From NCBI RefSeq assembly GCF_902713425.1, contig NC_081245.1:5038959-5102958 (forward strand): a DNA stretch of 64,000 nucleotides, read 5' to 3'. Shown here piece after piece: positions 33,856 to 46,575 of the stretch. The position numbers were made by a program, and so were the translations under genes. The notes beneath the pieces were generated by a model. That model worked only from the letters and a program-made list of their open reading frames with translations, searched no databases and was not told the DNA's origin. The stretch is from Acipenser ruthenus. Lineage: Eukaryota > Chordata > Actinopteri > Acipenseriformes > Acipenseridae. Each line of letters opens with the position of its first letter. Within the stretch, counting starts at the first letter, position 1.

Positions 33856-34038
33856 TTTTGTACTTTACCTAGATTGCTCCAGTAAAAACCCAACTGTATA
33901 TATGGGTAATTGTATCTAAAATAATGTGATATCTGTATAATGTGAAATAATGTATAATGTGATATCTTGTAACAATTGTAAGTCGCCCTGGATAAGGGCG
34001 TCTGCTAAGAAATAAATAATAATAATAATAATAATAAT
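33856..34038 (+). mobile_element. SINE family 1, 5'-truncated
   Basis: Begins inside the element at ACTTTACCTAGATTGCTCC and runs to the AAGAAATAAATAATAATAAT tail. The tRNA-like head is missing. Confidence 0.85.
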
Positions 34039-34229
34039 TTTAAATTATTGTCTAATCCTAAAACAATGCAAACATTATACCAGACATTTAGTGTCTGCAG
34101 AATACAATTTATTTTAAATGTTTAAACACTTTTTTCTGGGCCCAGGAGATGTGAATAGTCTGCTTATTTTCCCAAATGGTCTCATGTGGTGGGTACATCC
34201 CGCATTATTATTTTTTAAAATCCAGTGTT

Positions 34230-34330
34230 GAACCGACAGCCTTGCAGCCAAATAATATTTCTCAAGAACAGGCAAGGATAGCCCTCCTAGTTTAGAGAGT
34301 GAGAGTCTCCTTTTCTTTATTTTCTTTATT
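34230..34330 (-). mobile_element. L1-Tx1-like LINE reverse-transcriptase C-terminal scrap
   Basis: The minus frame reads KKRRLSLSKLGGLSLPVLEKYYLAARL, resembling the (K/R)PRIxLxxL...GGLxLPNxxxYYxAAQL signature near the end of L1-clade reverse transcriptases. Only this scrap remains. It ends at the junction with the duplicated flank of gene D. Confidence 0.55.
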
Positions 34331-34333
34331 CCG

Positions 34334-35144
34334 TGAGCCACGGAGTGGCTTCTCTACACCTGGAGACGCGCGTCACCGCCAAGCGCCGCCTCACTAACTT
34401 TCCTAACCGCACTGCGCCCCCTGGTGGCAGTGACCTGTCAGTACTCCCTTAACTTTGTATGCGAATGCTTTCGGATTCCTTCACACAGCTGCTGTGAGCG
34501 AGATCCACACGGAGATGGACAGACACCCCACACGAGGTCCAAATTAAAATATATACTTTTTATTATTAAAAAAAATCATTCATTAAATCAAAGGGAGGGC
34601 AGTGAACCGATCCTTTGTGATCCGGGAGCAGTGATTTGCGGGACCGTTTCACAGCGGCCACAAAAGACACACATCCACACGATCACAATGTGCAGCTTCC
34701 AAGTTATTACAGCGATACATTTACCAATTAAATGATACGATATCCTGATCGATTCAACAACGCCGCGGACCAGCCCAGCAATCATTATTCATTCATTCAT
34801 TCAGCATTGAGGGAGTTATTATTTACAGAGCTTGCAAAGCTGTAGATGGTATAATACATCAATAGAGCATTGTGTTTAACGGAATATTATTCCAGAATGC
34901 ATATTCTTTATTCAGTGTTGTTCTTTAACCAGTTCATGTTCTAGTTTTTGTAATTGTATTTCTACATGGATTCGAGGCGCTCAGACCAAACACCCGCGTC
35001 ACGTGACGAGGGAGAGGGGTGGAGGAGGGTGAACATGTTATGTCAGAATATATTTAATAGTTTTCTAAACATCGTTACATTTGTCACTTTGATAATCATT
35101 TTCTATTTAAAATGTTTCCGTTCCTTTTCAATATTAATAGATAG

Positions 35145-35187
<43 letters not shown>

Positions 35188-35216
35188 TCCCTATTGTTTA
35201 TGCTGAACACATTGGG
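34334..35216 (-). other. Duplicated downstream flank of gene D
   Basis: CTCF-like core 34414-34427 (minus), AATAAA 34907-34912 (minus), GTCACGTGAC 34998-35007, (ATT)n 35148-35184. The homology starts abruptly at about 34334 beside a LINE scrap. Confidence 0.7.
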
Positions 35217-38200
35217 CTAGTCCACTTTTATAACTGTCTTCACAGGGCACACTCTGAGAGGGGCAGAGCCAGTCCAGATCCATGGAAACATCTTCTCAGT
35301 AAATCTGTGTTTAAAAGTGTAGAGAGGTTTTCTCATATCACTGGAGTCAAAGAATGCACCCTCCCCCCTGTCACAGTCCAGCTGAACTCTGATCTTCTGG
35401 GGTTTCTTCTCCACAGTGAGTCGTGTTTGTGGTGAGGTCCATGCCCAGTACTGATCCCTATCCCTCAGGGCTATAACCCAGTATCCTGCTTCTGGGCACA
35501 GAGTGAATCTCCCTTTCCTCTGGCTGGACTCTTTAGTCACACCCAGAAACCAGTTAGTATTGCTCCCCAGTTCCACATCCCACCAGTGTTTCCCTGAAGT
35601 GAAACCCTCAGAGCCCAGCACACACCCCCAGTGATCAAACCGCTCTGGGTTGTCAGGAAGCTGCTGTCCCTCATCGCTGTTTCTCACACTTGTTAGATCC
35701 TCAGACAATATCAGAGCAGGGTGTGCTGTGTTGGGATCCAGAGTCACTGGAGCTGAGAGAGGAAACGAAAGACAGGGTTAGAAATGAGAACATCTACCTG
35801 CAAGCACTTTAATAAATCACATGCTAAGAATTGTAGATTTTTCTTCATAATACACCATCTCAAATATTATTATTCAATATCAAACATAACTTTTAAAAAC
35901 AGAAATCCCCTTAAAAATATCAAAGGAACAGCGTCTGAACCTGTTTAAATCAGATCCATTCACAGCGTGTGTAAACTCAGCTCTGATTGGCTGAGAGGGT
36001 GTACAGTATATAAATGCTGAGCTGATGTCCGTCTGGATGATTTGAGTAGAACTCTGGCTCCGGAACTCTGGTCAGTGAGAATTGTAGATGCTCACAGAGT
36101 TCTATCACAGAGCTCTAGAACAGAACACTGCTCAGCACTAACATTCTTAGAGCTCTGGGAGCGTTCCAAGACAATGGGCTGAACTCAGAGGAGTCTGTGT
36201 TCTACTGCAGTGGTTTCTTTACAAGGACTTTCAATGCAGACCAACATGGGATCAGAAAGCCTTTTGCTCTCTTGGAATGCTCTTCCAGCTCACCTCAATA
36301 CTATGAGCAGCTCACAGTGTTTAATATTGAACTGAGAGATAATCTCTCTGATGGATAAAAGTGAATTTGCTACAGGTGTGTACATTTCATTGTGTATTAT
36401 TATTGATTGTAGAGAGCTGTATCTTGCTGCTCACACACATTGTGGATTGTGGTTATATGCACCCCCCCTCTCCTTTGTGATGCTCCCCACAGGACTCACT
36501 GTATTGAACAATCCCCAGCATCTTCTCCCACACTTTGTACTTCAGAGAGCCCAGGTGCTCGGCTACATCTATCAGCGCTCCTGAAACACAGTGTGGATCC
36601 TGCAGTGTGCACTCGGCTCTGCAATCATATTCAGGAGTTAGTGCTGCTCTGTGTTTGCATTCAGTACAATACAAGAGAGGAAGACAGGCCACAGCTTACA
36701 TACCTTCTCTGTGTGTCTTTGTACTTCTGAAACAAACAAGGACATGAATGGAGACATTATTAAAACAGAAATACCACTTTGATAGAAAACAGCAGCACCG
36801 CTGTCCAGCTTTACATTTTGAACTCAGTGTTTATCCATGAACATATTCTCTGGAGCACCAAACCAATGAGACCCCTCTGCTGGTTTGTGGGGCTGGAGGA
36901 GGGGCATTTGCTGCCTGTTTTACCCATTTGTGGGGTAAACTTAAGAACAAACAGCAATACAAACCATGCTTGAAAAATGAATGTTAAAAATGAAGTTCAA
37001 ATGTGTTCTAACATAAATGCTTGTAAAGTCCCATTCATAGTGTAGTAGTGAGTGTACATTCACAATAAGAACATGTCACACACAGTTAAACAATCACTAC
37101 CTGCAGGAAGATGATGTCTTCAGCTTCCAGCTCCTCTTCTATCACTCTGATTGTGTCTGAAAGGGATGAGATTTCTCTTGTAAGTTTTTCAATCTTCTCT
37201 TTCATGATTCTTCCCTTTTGTATCCTTTCCCTCCTCAGTGCAGCTATCCTGGCCTTTTCTTCATCTCGTAGAAACTGGTGAAGTTTCTCAAACTCCTCCT
37301 TTATCTGCCTCTCTGTTTGCTGGGCTTGTTTCTATACAAGAAAAGGATCACTTTAGAGTTAGTTTGGATGTCCAGTGAAAATGTATGTTGTGTATTGGTT
37401 CAATCACTAATCTAGTTCTCTTACCTTGATGTGCTCTGCTGTTTCATCACATTCGTTTTTAACTTTATTAAAGGTTTTCAGCTTGTCCTGCAAGGGCTTC
37501 AGCGCAGTCTTGAGTTCTCCCTGAAATGCAATGAAACCCAGAACTTCCACATCACTGTTAACACATGCCTGGCTAGTAGCAATATGAATGCAGTGTGTGA
37601 GAAATCCCCTCAGCACTGGGGTTGCCACTGTGGGCTCTCATAGCAACAAACCCCCCGCTCTGGAGATTTGTGACACATCAATAAAGATTGTGACTGACTG
37701 GCAAATTCAAACGTGCTTCCGATATTTAAGAATGGAGATGAGGCAGAAGCGGGCAGCCACAGACCTATCAGCCTCAGAGGAGAGAGAGGTTGTAAGAGAG
37801 GGGAGACATGGGTAAGAGAGGAGAGACAGGTGTAACACACTTGATGGGCGGGGCAAGTTTGTTATATATAGCTGATCTGGATGTTTACTTGAATGACACT
37901 CTGCTGTGAGTTTCTTCCCAATGCTTAAAACTAAGACACAAAGCACAGTACCACTGCTGTTCAATTATCCAGCTTTAATTTCTGAAACAGATAACAATGA
38001 TATTTGTTTTACAGGCAGTATCACACTTATTCACTCAGCTACACTGCACTATCAGGTTTAATGTACTAACCCAACCTCCAGTGCACCTGCTGTTGCTCCC
38101 TAGTGCCTTATATTATAAGATAAGAGTTTCAGGTTACTTTCCTCCACAGGACTACTCAGTATAATAACCTAAGCAAAAATACTTTATGGGGGGTGTGTAT

Positions 38201-39317
38201 TCTAAGGTTCCTACACAGGGGTAAGACAGGAGAGACAGTGTACCGTGCATAAATCTAATATCTTGATGAGTCAGTTATTTATCATGTGGAAATCAAAAGT
38301 CACATGACCCCAGTTATGTCACAGTAGAGAATGCTTAACTGACAAAGCCCTTAGACTTCTCTGAAGAAGTCAGTGCAAGGATGGGCTCTGAAAGAGTGTG
38401 TGATGTAATATATCTTTCAGAAAGACTTGGATCAGCACAGGTGTGCCAGTAGAAAGACCTTGGAGCTGAAATATAATCATCGCTGTCTATAACCAGACAG
38501 TGTGAGGAGGCAATTCAATAGGAAACACAATGCTTGCTTATATAGTCAGCAGTGGAGAGTGAAAGTCAAGGAATAAAGTGTTCACATTGACTGAGTGATT
38601 CCCCTCCCCATTCCTGCCCTGCCTGTCTCTGATAGGGGCTGTCTGAGAGTTTATAAGGGTTCAGGTGTGAATTCATTATTGCACACAGACACGCTCCCCT
38701 CCCCATTCCTGTACAGCACCACCCCCACTCTGCACGCCAGGATCTCTCGCTCTCTCTCTCTCTCAGTTTCAATGATATTGTAATAGGATTTGTTTTTCGC
38801 TCAGACTTGTTGGATCTTGTTGTTAAAACTGCCTCATTATAATAACTCTGTATAATATGCTGTGAAAAGAGAATACTGTGTTTATATTTTCACATGAATA
38901 TTGTTTCTATACCTTATAATCCTGTGCAGCCTCCTGAACAGGACGGAGCTTGTGATTCTCATGTTTCTTTGAAGTTTGACACACAAGACAGACAGCCTCT
39001 TTATCATCCACACAGAACAGCTTCAGTTTTTCATCATGCAGACTGCAGACTATTCCAATAGGTGCTGGAGGATTCTGACTGCGTTCCTTTAAGAAGGACT
39101 CCACAATATTCCTGAGAGCGAAATTAGGTTGAATATTCTCCCTTGAACTCCTCCTCCTGCACACGGGACACTCCCGAACTCTCTTCTCTTTCCAGCACAG
39201 ATCCAGACATCCTTTACAGAAGCTGTGGTTACAATGAAGAGTTACAGGATCCTTGAAAATCTCACAGCACACAGCACAGGAAAGATCTGCCTCCAGAGCA
39301 GAAATGTTTACTGCCAT
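35217..39317 (-). CDS. trim35-like: TRIM35/A33-like E3 ubiquitin ligase, gene D
   Basis: Six minus-strand exons: 38913-39317, 37425-37520, 37101-37331, 36704-36726, 36500-36618, 35217-35752, joining to 469 aa. RING (CAVC...CNHSFCKGC...CPVC) and B-box2 are complete. The N-terminus is [14 protein letters not shown] rather than [14 protein letters not shown], and the linker is [14 protein letters not shown], so D is the most distinct intact member. In SPRY a conserved Cys is Trp (KHWWDVELG instead of KHCWDVELG), CDGGEVAFF reads CDRGEGAFF, and the last loop is one codon shorter (WIWTGSAP). These changes may alter folding or ligand choice. Upstream, the usual ATCTGCAG acceptor is replaced: at about 39360 the sequence switches to the block also found at 22665, so D probably has another promoter or leader. 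Confidence 0.88.
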
Positions 39318-39632
39318 TTCTACACAAAGCCGCTCCTGCCTTGCTCTCTGTAAGGTCTCCTTTCAGAGTATTACAATAGGATTGCTTCTCCTGCACTTCC
39401 TGCTCATACCTGTATTTCAAGCTGCAGGTTCCTCAAGTGGGTGAGGTTGCACTGAGCTTGAGTCAAGCTTCTTAACTCCTGTAGCTTTGCTTATGAGTTG
39501 ATGAAGCAGACACATTAATGCCTCAAAGTAGATTTCTGCAATTACAAACTGGATGTGATGATTATTATTGTGACAGACAGTACACTGCAATTACAAACTC
39601 GATGTGAGGATTATTATTGTGACAGACAGTAC
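39318..39632. other. Chimeric upstream region of D
   Basis: The junction is at about 39355-39383, where the family's 5' leader gives way to the segment duplicated from 22665. Near 39535-39630 a roughly 60-bp unit (ATTACAAACTCGATGTGA...ATTGTGACAGACAG) is tandemly repeated. A further copy is at 40484-40530. Confidence 0.65.
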
Positions 39633-40475
39633 TGTAATGAACCTGCTCGTTCACGGATACTGTGTTAAATATGCCATAGCGAGCAGCTGCCTCCACCTTT
39701 GTTTAACCGGAGAGTCCGGTAGTTGGTATATTTATAGAATAAGGGAGAGTGTATGAAGTGACGTCACAAAGACACCAGGAACAGCAACTCAGGGCAAACA
39801 ATTTATTAAGATAGTTAATTAAAACAGGGCAGTTAGCGATCTTAAACCATACCAATAAATTAGACTAACTGAACTCGATTAATTCACTGCGGAATTGAAA
39901 ACGCAGGGGGGCAGACACGCCCACAGCAACCCCCGTGGAGCAAGAAAATAACTCAAACACAATAATTCATTAGTGAACATGAATCTCACTACAATACAAA
40001 AACAGTGATAAAATACATCAACTACAACAAGATAGCTCGAAGAAAACTATAAACAGATCAATCAAACCATTAATAGTGACCCGATATAGACAATAACGAT
40101 ATAACACAGCAAACTGAAATACACCAAATAAACCTCCAGCAAGGATTGCAGTGAGCGTGTCTGCCCCCTGCAGATCCACACAGTGTTTAAATACAGGGTA
40201 ACACTTTGGAATTTAAGTGTGGTTAAGATCAATAAAACACCCAGATCACAAAGTAGACAAAGTAGAAGTAGTCAGTCCCCTTACAGACTCGTCACCCCAG
40301 TGCTCACACAGAGCACTCTATCCCGGTCAGGCGGGCGGTGTTGCGCGCTAGTCCCCTTTTTAAAGTTCAGGCAATCCAATCGTGATCGCCGGCAGCTGCC
40401 GACCGACTGCTTTACCTGAACAAAACTCAGGTGTGCGTTGATAGTGCTAATGGGCGATCAGCGAGGTCCATTACA
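39633..40475. mobile_element. Non-autonomous DNA transposon, about 843 bp
   Basis: Left end TGTAATGAACCT, right end AGGTCCATTACA: imperfect terminal inverted repeats. Both sides carry GTAC (39629-39632 and 40476-40479). A neighbouring tandem copy of the target reads CAGTACACTGC uninterrupted. Because GTAC is itself a palindrome, the duplication could be GTAC, or TA with ends CTGTAATG/CATTACAG. No transposase frame was found, and the superfamily is left open. Confidence 0.75.
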
Positions 40476-40479
40476 GTAC

Positions 40480-42410
40480 ACTGCAATTACAAACTCGATG
40501 TGATGATTATTATTGTGACAGTACACTGCAATTGTAATAAGTGTGTATTTTTAATATACAGGATTGGATGTCATTAGCGGCACGTTAATGGGTTTGTCTT
40601 CAAGGTTTGGTTTGTTCTCCACTAGGATTATTTTTGCTCTGCTTGACGCTGAATTGATCGGATGTGTAGCGGGGTGCCACGTTACGCACGCAGGCAGCAG
40701 GTCACTATAAACCAGCTCCACACGCCAATGAATGCTGGCTCAGAAATGATCTCGACTGCGCCGCCCCTTCGGTTTGCAGGAGGAGCCCCGAAGCAGCAGA
40801 TTCAGAATGATATCGACACGGTTGAACACTGAAGCTCCTCATGCAAACACGTTCAATTCCTCAAGAATATAAAGGAAGGCTCCCCACACAGAGCCTGATC
40901 AATTCAATGAACACCCCGCAGCCAGGCATTACAATAAAAAAGCACACACGTGTTTATGAAGATCCGCAGCGTCAATACTGAGAACCCGAACACGAATAAA
41001 AGCAGACACGATCACAAATCAAAACAAGAAAACACGACGCTGCGTTAGATCAGGCAGCTGTAGTACCGCTGTGCTCCACGAGGTGGAGTAGCTTGGCTCA
41101 CCAATAGGAACACGGTGTATTTTTTTGTCAATTAGCGTGTGTTTGCTCCCCCCTCCCCCCGCCCCTTATTAAACACACCTGCTGTCTTTGTTAATCACGT
41201 GGCCAGGTGTTGCTCATCAGGACACGCCCCTCGCTTCAGATGAAAGGACTCTGCACGTGATATGGAGAAAGCACGAGCGAGCACGGAGCCCTTTCAAACT
41301 ACAGCAGCGGCAGAGGAGAGTTTGAGAGGGCGAGAAAGGGAAGTGGGGTCGCTCCTTTTTTTCCTTTACCAAAGCAATGTGTTTTTCTTGAACTGTTTTT
41401 ACTGGAGTCCAGTGCAACAGTGAATGCAGCGGACAGAGAAAAACTGAAAGACGGTTTTTTCTGGTTTGTTTTGGGACTGGTCTAGGGGCTGATTCAGCCT
41501 CATTTCGGGACTGCTGCGCTGCTTTTAAGTTAATTGTTTTAAAATATCTTTTCTCAAGTTTTAAAGTGTTTTTTTTTTAATCTAAACTGTGTTTTTAACG
41601 GGATATTTTGTAAGTGACTTTTTAGAAGAAAGAGGATTCCAAGTAGTGTTTGTGTTGTTGTGGATTTTCACCTCGGGGTATTGGAGTCATTTTTTAAATA
41701 TTATTTTTGCACGGTCTAAATTTTGCAAGTTGTTTTTGATTAGTTATATTTTTTGGTCTTTATTTTTCTATTTGTTTTTTCTTTAATGCTATTTTGTGGA
41801 TCTGTTGTTATTATTGCGCGCTACTTGTAAAAACGAACCTAAATTGCTTTAAAATAACATATCAAATAAAATCCCAATATTAACCTCGTGGTTCTGGGGC
41901 CAGGCTTTCTCATTTTTCATTGTCTTTCTGGTTTCTTTCAGGCAGGTTTTTGTTTCAGTATTTGTCCTTCATTGCACATGCTAGCTGCAGACCCGCACGG
42001 CTGAAAGGGCGTCGCTATCTACAGGGTGCGCGTGTCCTTAACAAGCGATATTTCCTGACAACACGTCATAACACGAGACCACGTGTTCAGCGCCGTGTAT
42101 CTGCAATAACCCTTCCGCTTCCTGCTTTGCAATCGCTCTGTATGTAAGCTGCGCTCAATCGATACACTCGAGTTCAGTCACACCCTCGCGATGCTCATTC
42201 CTTCTCGTTCGCGTCGGTACACTGCGTGACCTAACAGAGAATATTCTGTTACAGTTTACTGTATTATTGAGCTTCTTCAGATAATGACTCTTCTCCTGTG
42301 ACTTCTGTCTTTCCTTAAGGCTTGTTTAAATGCTCGCTCTTCACCCTGGTCCGCTTCTCGCAGCGATTCCAATGGATTTCATGCGTGCCGCACAAAGTGG
42401 GGTGCAGCCC
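40480..42410. repeat. Second copy of the 22.7-24.4 kb block
   Basis: Direct-orientation duplicate of 22780-24370. It contains an extra segment at about 40555-40985 and ends near GGTGCAGCCCCTCAATGTCTTGTTCTG, the same place where the first copy joins the C flank. No coding gene recognised. Confidence 0.8.
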
Positions 42411-43064
42411 CTCAATGTCTTGTTCTGCCCCCCCCCTCCCCCTCCACGTCATCACGGAGAGTCTGGCGTTGCTGTTGTGGTGAATCTGCCGCGCCTCCCT
42501 CCTGGCTGACCTGCTTTGATTACTCCACTTGCATGCTTGCTGCACTAATCTGTCAAAAACAAAGACGGTGCGAGCGAGGGTCAACGTTTCAGACAAAAAC
42601 ACAGGATATTAGGTGTCCATTTTAATTGAATAGCTTCAATAAAATTAACATTACTAGCATGCGGTTTTAATAGCATCACAATGATACATACATTTGCTTT
42701 GTATTTGTATTATTAAATGGTAATCAGAAATCGTATCATTGTAAGTGCTCCCCCCCCCCCCCCCCATCTTGAGCGCCAGTCCAGTGGTTAAAGAAAAGGG
42801 CTTGTAGGGCTCGATATACAGGTCCCCGGTTCAAATCCCACCTCAGCCACTGACTCATTGTGTGACCCTGAGCAAGTCACTTCACCTCCTTGTGCTCCGT
42901 CTTTTGGGTGAGACGTAGTTGTAAGTGACTCTGCAGCTGATGCATAGTTCACACACCCTAGTCTCTAAGTCGCCTTGGATAAAGGCGTCTGCTAAATAAA
43001 AAAAATCATATTATTAAATGGCAATCAGAAATTGTATCATTGTAAATGCTCCCCAGATCGCCGT
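42411..43064. other. Centre of divergence between D and E
   Basis: 42430-42600 is unique. 42615-42765 matches 50193-50345 (AATAGCTTCAATAAAATTAA, then a C-run). The C-run at about 42750-42766 is followed by a SINE. No gene recognised. Confidence 0.5.
42776..43006 (+). mobile_element. tRNA-derived SINE (family 2)
   Basis: The head CCAGTGGTTAAAG...GGTTCAAATCC is an RNA polymerase III A/B-box arrangement. The body is GTGTGACCCTGAGCAAGTCA. The tail AAGTCGCCTTGGATAAAGGC...CTGCTAAATAAA is again L2-like but distinct from family 1. The first bases of the head are missing. Confidence 0.88.
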
Positions 43065-43465
43065 GAGTCCAGGTCCGATGCGTGTCACAATGAAGGCATC
43101 TGAATAAAAGACTCCCTGTTCTCATGAGAGCCCCTAATAAAATGAATTGCTGTGCTGAAGCTGAACTCGTCATGGGTTCAGTGTTCCAGTGCTGCTCCCT
43201 TGTGAAAAGCTCTTTGCTTGGTCTTGTAACTCAGATCAAGGTGTCATTAAGGAGAGGCTGCATAATGATTAACTTCACAGCGTTTCCAGGAACTCTTATC
43301 CTGTTTATGTAGTTTCACATAACGAAAGTCAGTGGTAAGGTAGTGCTGATAATGGAGCCTCATGACTGCTGACTCATGATTCTAATCTGCAGGGACAAAG
43401 TTCGAGGTTGTTGACTTTGAAAGGTGTCCTTACAGAGAGCTAGGCAGGAGTGGCTTTGTGCAGAA
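43065..43465 (+). promoter_or_regulatory. Upstream region of gene E with GAS-like site
   Basis: Homologous to the upstream segments of A and F. TTCCAGGAA is at 43284-43292. The acceptor ATCTGCAG ends about 75 nt before the start codon, so a 5' noncoding exon is likely upstream. Confidence 0.45.
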
Positions 43466-44014
43466 ATGGCAGCAAACACTTCTCCTCTGGAGGCAGATCT
43501 TTCCTGTCCTGTGTGCCGTGAGATTATCAAGGATCCTGTAACTCTTCATTGTAACCACAGCTTCTGTAAAGCATGTCTGGATCTGTGCTGGAAAGAGAAG
43601 AGAGCTCGGGAGTGTCCCGTGTGCAGGAGGAGGAGTTCAATGGATCATCCTGTCAATTTTGCTCTCAGGAATATTGTGGAGTCCTTCTTAAAGGAGCGCA
43701 GTCAGAATCGTCCAGCACCTACTGGAATACTCTGCAGTCTGCATTGGGAAGAAAAGAAGCTGTTCTGTGTGGATGATGAAGAGGCTGTCTGTCTTGTGTG
43801 TCAAACTTCAAAGAAACATGAGAATCACAAGTTCCGTCCTGTTCAGGAGGCTGCACAAGATTATAAGGTATGGACACAATATTCATGTGAAAATGTAAAC
43901 ACAGTATTCTCTTTTCACAGCATATTATACAGAGTTATTATAATGAGGCAGTTTAAACAACAAGATCCAACAAATCTGAGTGAAGAACAAATCCTATTAC
44001 AAAATCATTGAAAC

Positions 44015-44049
<35 letters not shown>

Positions 44050-46503
44050 TCCTGGGTGCAGAGTGGGGGTGGTGCTGTACAGGAATGGGGAGGGGAACGT
44101 GTCTGTGTGCAATAATTAATTCACACCTGAACCCTTATAAACCCTCACACAGCCCCTATCAGATAATCTCCAGAGCGGGGGGTTTGTTGCTATGAGAGCC
44201 CCCAGTGGCAACCCCAGTGCTGAGGGGATTTCTCACACACTGCATTCATATTGCTACTAGCCAGCCATGTGTTAACAGTGATGTGCAAGCTTTGGGTTTC
44301 ATTGCATTTCAGGAAGAACTCAAGACTGCGCTGAAGCCCTTGCAGGACAAGCTGAAAACCTTTAATAAAGTTAAAAACGAATGTGATGAAACAGCAGAGC
44401 ACATCAAGGTAAGAGAACTAGATTAGTGATTGAAACAATACACAACATACATTTTCACTGGACACCCAAACTAACTCTAAAGTGATCCTTTTCTTGTATA
44501 GAAACAAGCCCAGCAAACAGAGAGGCAGATAAAGGAGGAGTTTGAGAAACTTCACCAGTTTCTACGAGATGAAGAAAAGGCCAGGATAGCTGCACTGAGG
44601 AGGGAAGAGGAACAAAAGGGAAGAATCATGAAAGAGAAGATTGAAAAACTTACAAGAGAAATCTCATCCCTTTCAGACACAATCAGAGTGATAGAAGAGG
44701 AGATGGAAGCTGAAGACATCTTCTTCCTGCAGGTAGTGATTGTTTAACTGTGTGTGACATGTTCTTATTGTGAATACACACTCACTACTACACTATGAAT
44801 GGGACTTCACAAGCATTTATGTCAGCACACATTTGAACTTCATTTTTAACATTCATTTTTCAAGCATGGTTTGTATTGCTGTTTGTTCTTAAGTTTACCC
44901 CACAAATGGGTAAAACAGGCAACAAATGCCCCTCCTCCAGCCCCACAAACCAGCAGAGGGGTCTCATTGGTTTGGTGCTCCAGAGAATATGTTAATGGAT
45001 AAACACTGAGTTCAAAATGTAAAGCTGGACAGCGGTGCTGCTGTTTTCTATCAAAGTGGTATTTGTGTTTTAATAATTTCTCAATTCATGTCCTTGTTTG
45101 TTTCAGAAGTACAAAGACACACACAGAAGGTATGTAAGATGTGGCCTGTCTTCCTCTCTTGTATTGTATTGAATGCAAACACAGAGCAGCACTAACTCCT
45201 GAATATGATTGCAGAGCCGAGTGCACACTGCAGGATCCACAGTGTATTTCAGGAGCGCTGATAGATGTAGCCGAGCACCTGGGCTCTCTGAAGTACAAAG
45301 TGTGGGAGAAGATGCTGGGGATTGTTCAATACAGTGAGTCCTGTGGGGAGCATCACAAAGGAGGGGGGGGGGGTGCATATAACCACAATCCACAATGTGT
45401 GTGAGCAGCAAGATACAGCTCTCTACAATCAATAATAATACACAATGAAATGCACACACCTGTAGCAAATACACTTGTATCCATCAGAGAGATCATCTCT
45501 CAGTTCAATATTAAACACTGTGAGCTGCTCATAGTATTGAGGTGAGCTGGAAGAGCATTCCAAGAGAGCAAAAGGCTTTCTGATCCCATGCTGGTCTGCA
45601 TTGAAACTCCTTGTAAAGAAACCACTGCAGTAGAACACAGACTTCACTGAGTTCAGCCCATTGTCTTGGAATGCTCCCAGAGCTCTAAGAATGTTAGTGC
45701 TGAGCAGTGTCACAGTGTTCTGTTCTAGAGCTCTGTGATTTAGATTTAAATGGATCTCATTTAACACTAGAACCGCCAGCAGTAGTCATTTTGACGGGTA
45801 CATTTTAAACAGCTGCTTTTAAAAGTTATGTTTGATATTGAATAATAATATTTGAGATGGTGTATTATAAAGAAAAATCTACAATTCTTAGCATGTGATT
45901 TATTAAAATGCTTGCAGGTGGATGTTCTCATTTCTAACCTTGTCTCTCTCGTTTCCTCTCTCAGCTCCAGTGACTCTGGATCCCAACACAGCACGCCCTG
46001 ATCTGATACTGTCTGAGGATCTAACAAGTGTGAGACACGGCGATGAGTGGCAGCAGCTTCCTGACAACCCAGAGCGTTTTGATACCCGGACGTGTGTGCT
46101 GGGCTCTGAGGGGTTCACTTCAGGGAAACACTGCTGGGATGTGGAACTGGGGAGCGATACTGACTGTTATCTGGGTGTGACTAAAGAGTCCAGCCAGAGG
46201 AAAGGTAGCTTCATTCTGAACCCAGGAGCAGGATACTGGGTTATATCCCTGGAGGGTAGGGATCAGCACTGGGCATGTACCTCACCAAGGACACGACTCA
46301 CTGTGGAGAAGAAACCCCAGAAGATCAGAGTTCAGCTGGACTGTGACGGGGGGGAGGTGGCATTCTTTGACTCCAGTGATATGAGAAAACCTCTCTACAC
46401 TTTTAAACACAGATTTACTGAGAGAATGTTTCCATGGTTCTGGACTGTCTGTTTTGCCCCTCTCAGAGTGTGCCCTGTGAAGACAGTTATAAAAATGGAC
46501 TAG
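43466..46503 (+). CDS. trim35-like: TRIM35/A33-like E3 ubiquitin ligase, gene E
   Basis: Plus-strand gene with exons 43466-43867, 44313-44408, 44502-44732, 45107-45129, 45215-45333, 45965-46503, joining to 469 aa. RING (CPVC...CNHSFCKAC...CPVC) and B-box2 ([12 protein letters not shown]...CLVC...HENH) are complete. The linker [10 protein letters not shown] is one residue shorter than in B and is shared in form with F. Exon 2 starts [11 protein letters not shown] rather than [18 protein letters not shown] has [11 protein letters not shown] and [11 protein letters not shown] loops and ends KTVIKMD. It is the first plus-strand gene, divergent from D, and the mirrored counterpart of B. Exon 4 ends ACACACAGAAG, giving KYKDTHRR where the others have KYKDTQRR. 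No defect is seen. Confidence 0.92.
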
Positions 46504-46532
46504 CCCAATGTGTTCAGCATAAACAATAGGGA

Positions 46533-46575
<43 letters not shown>

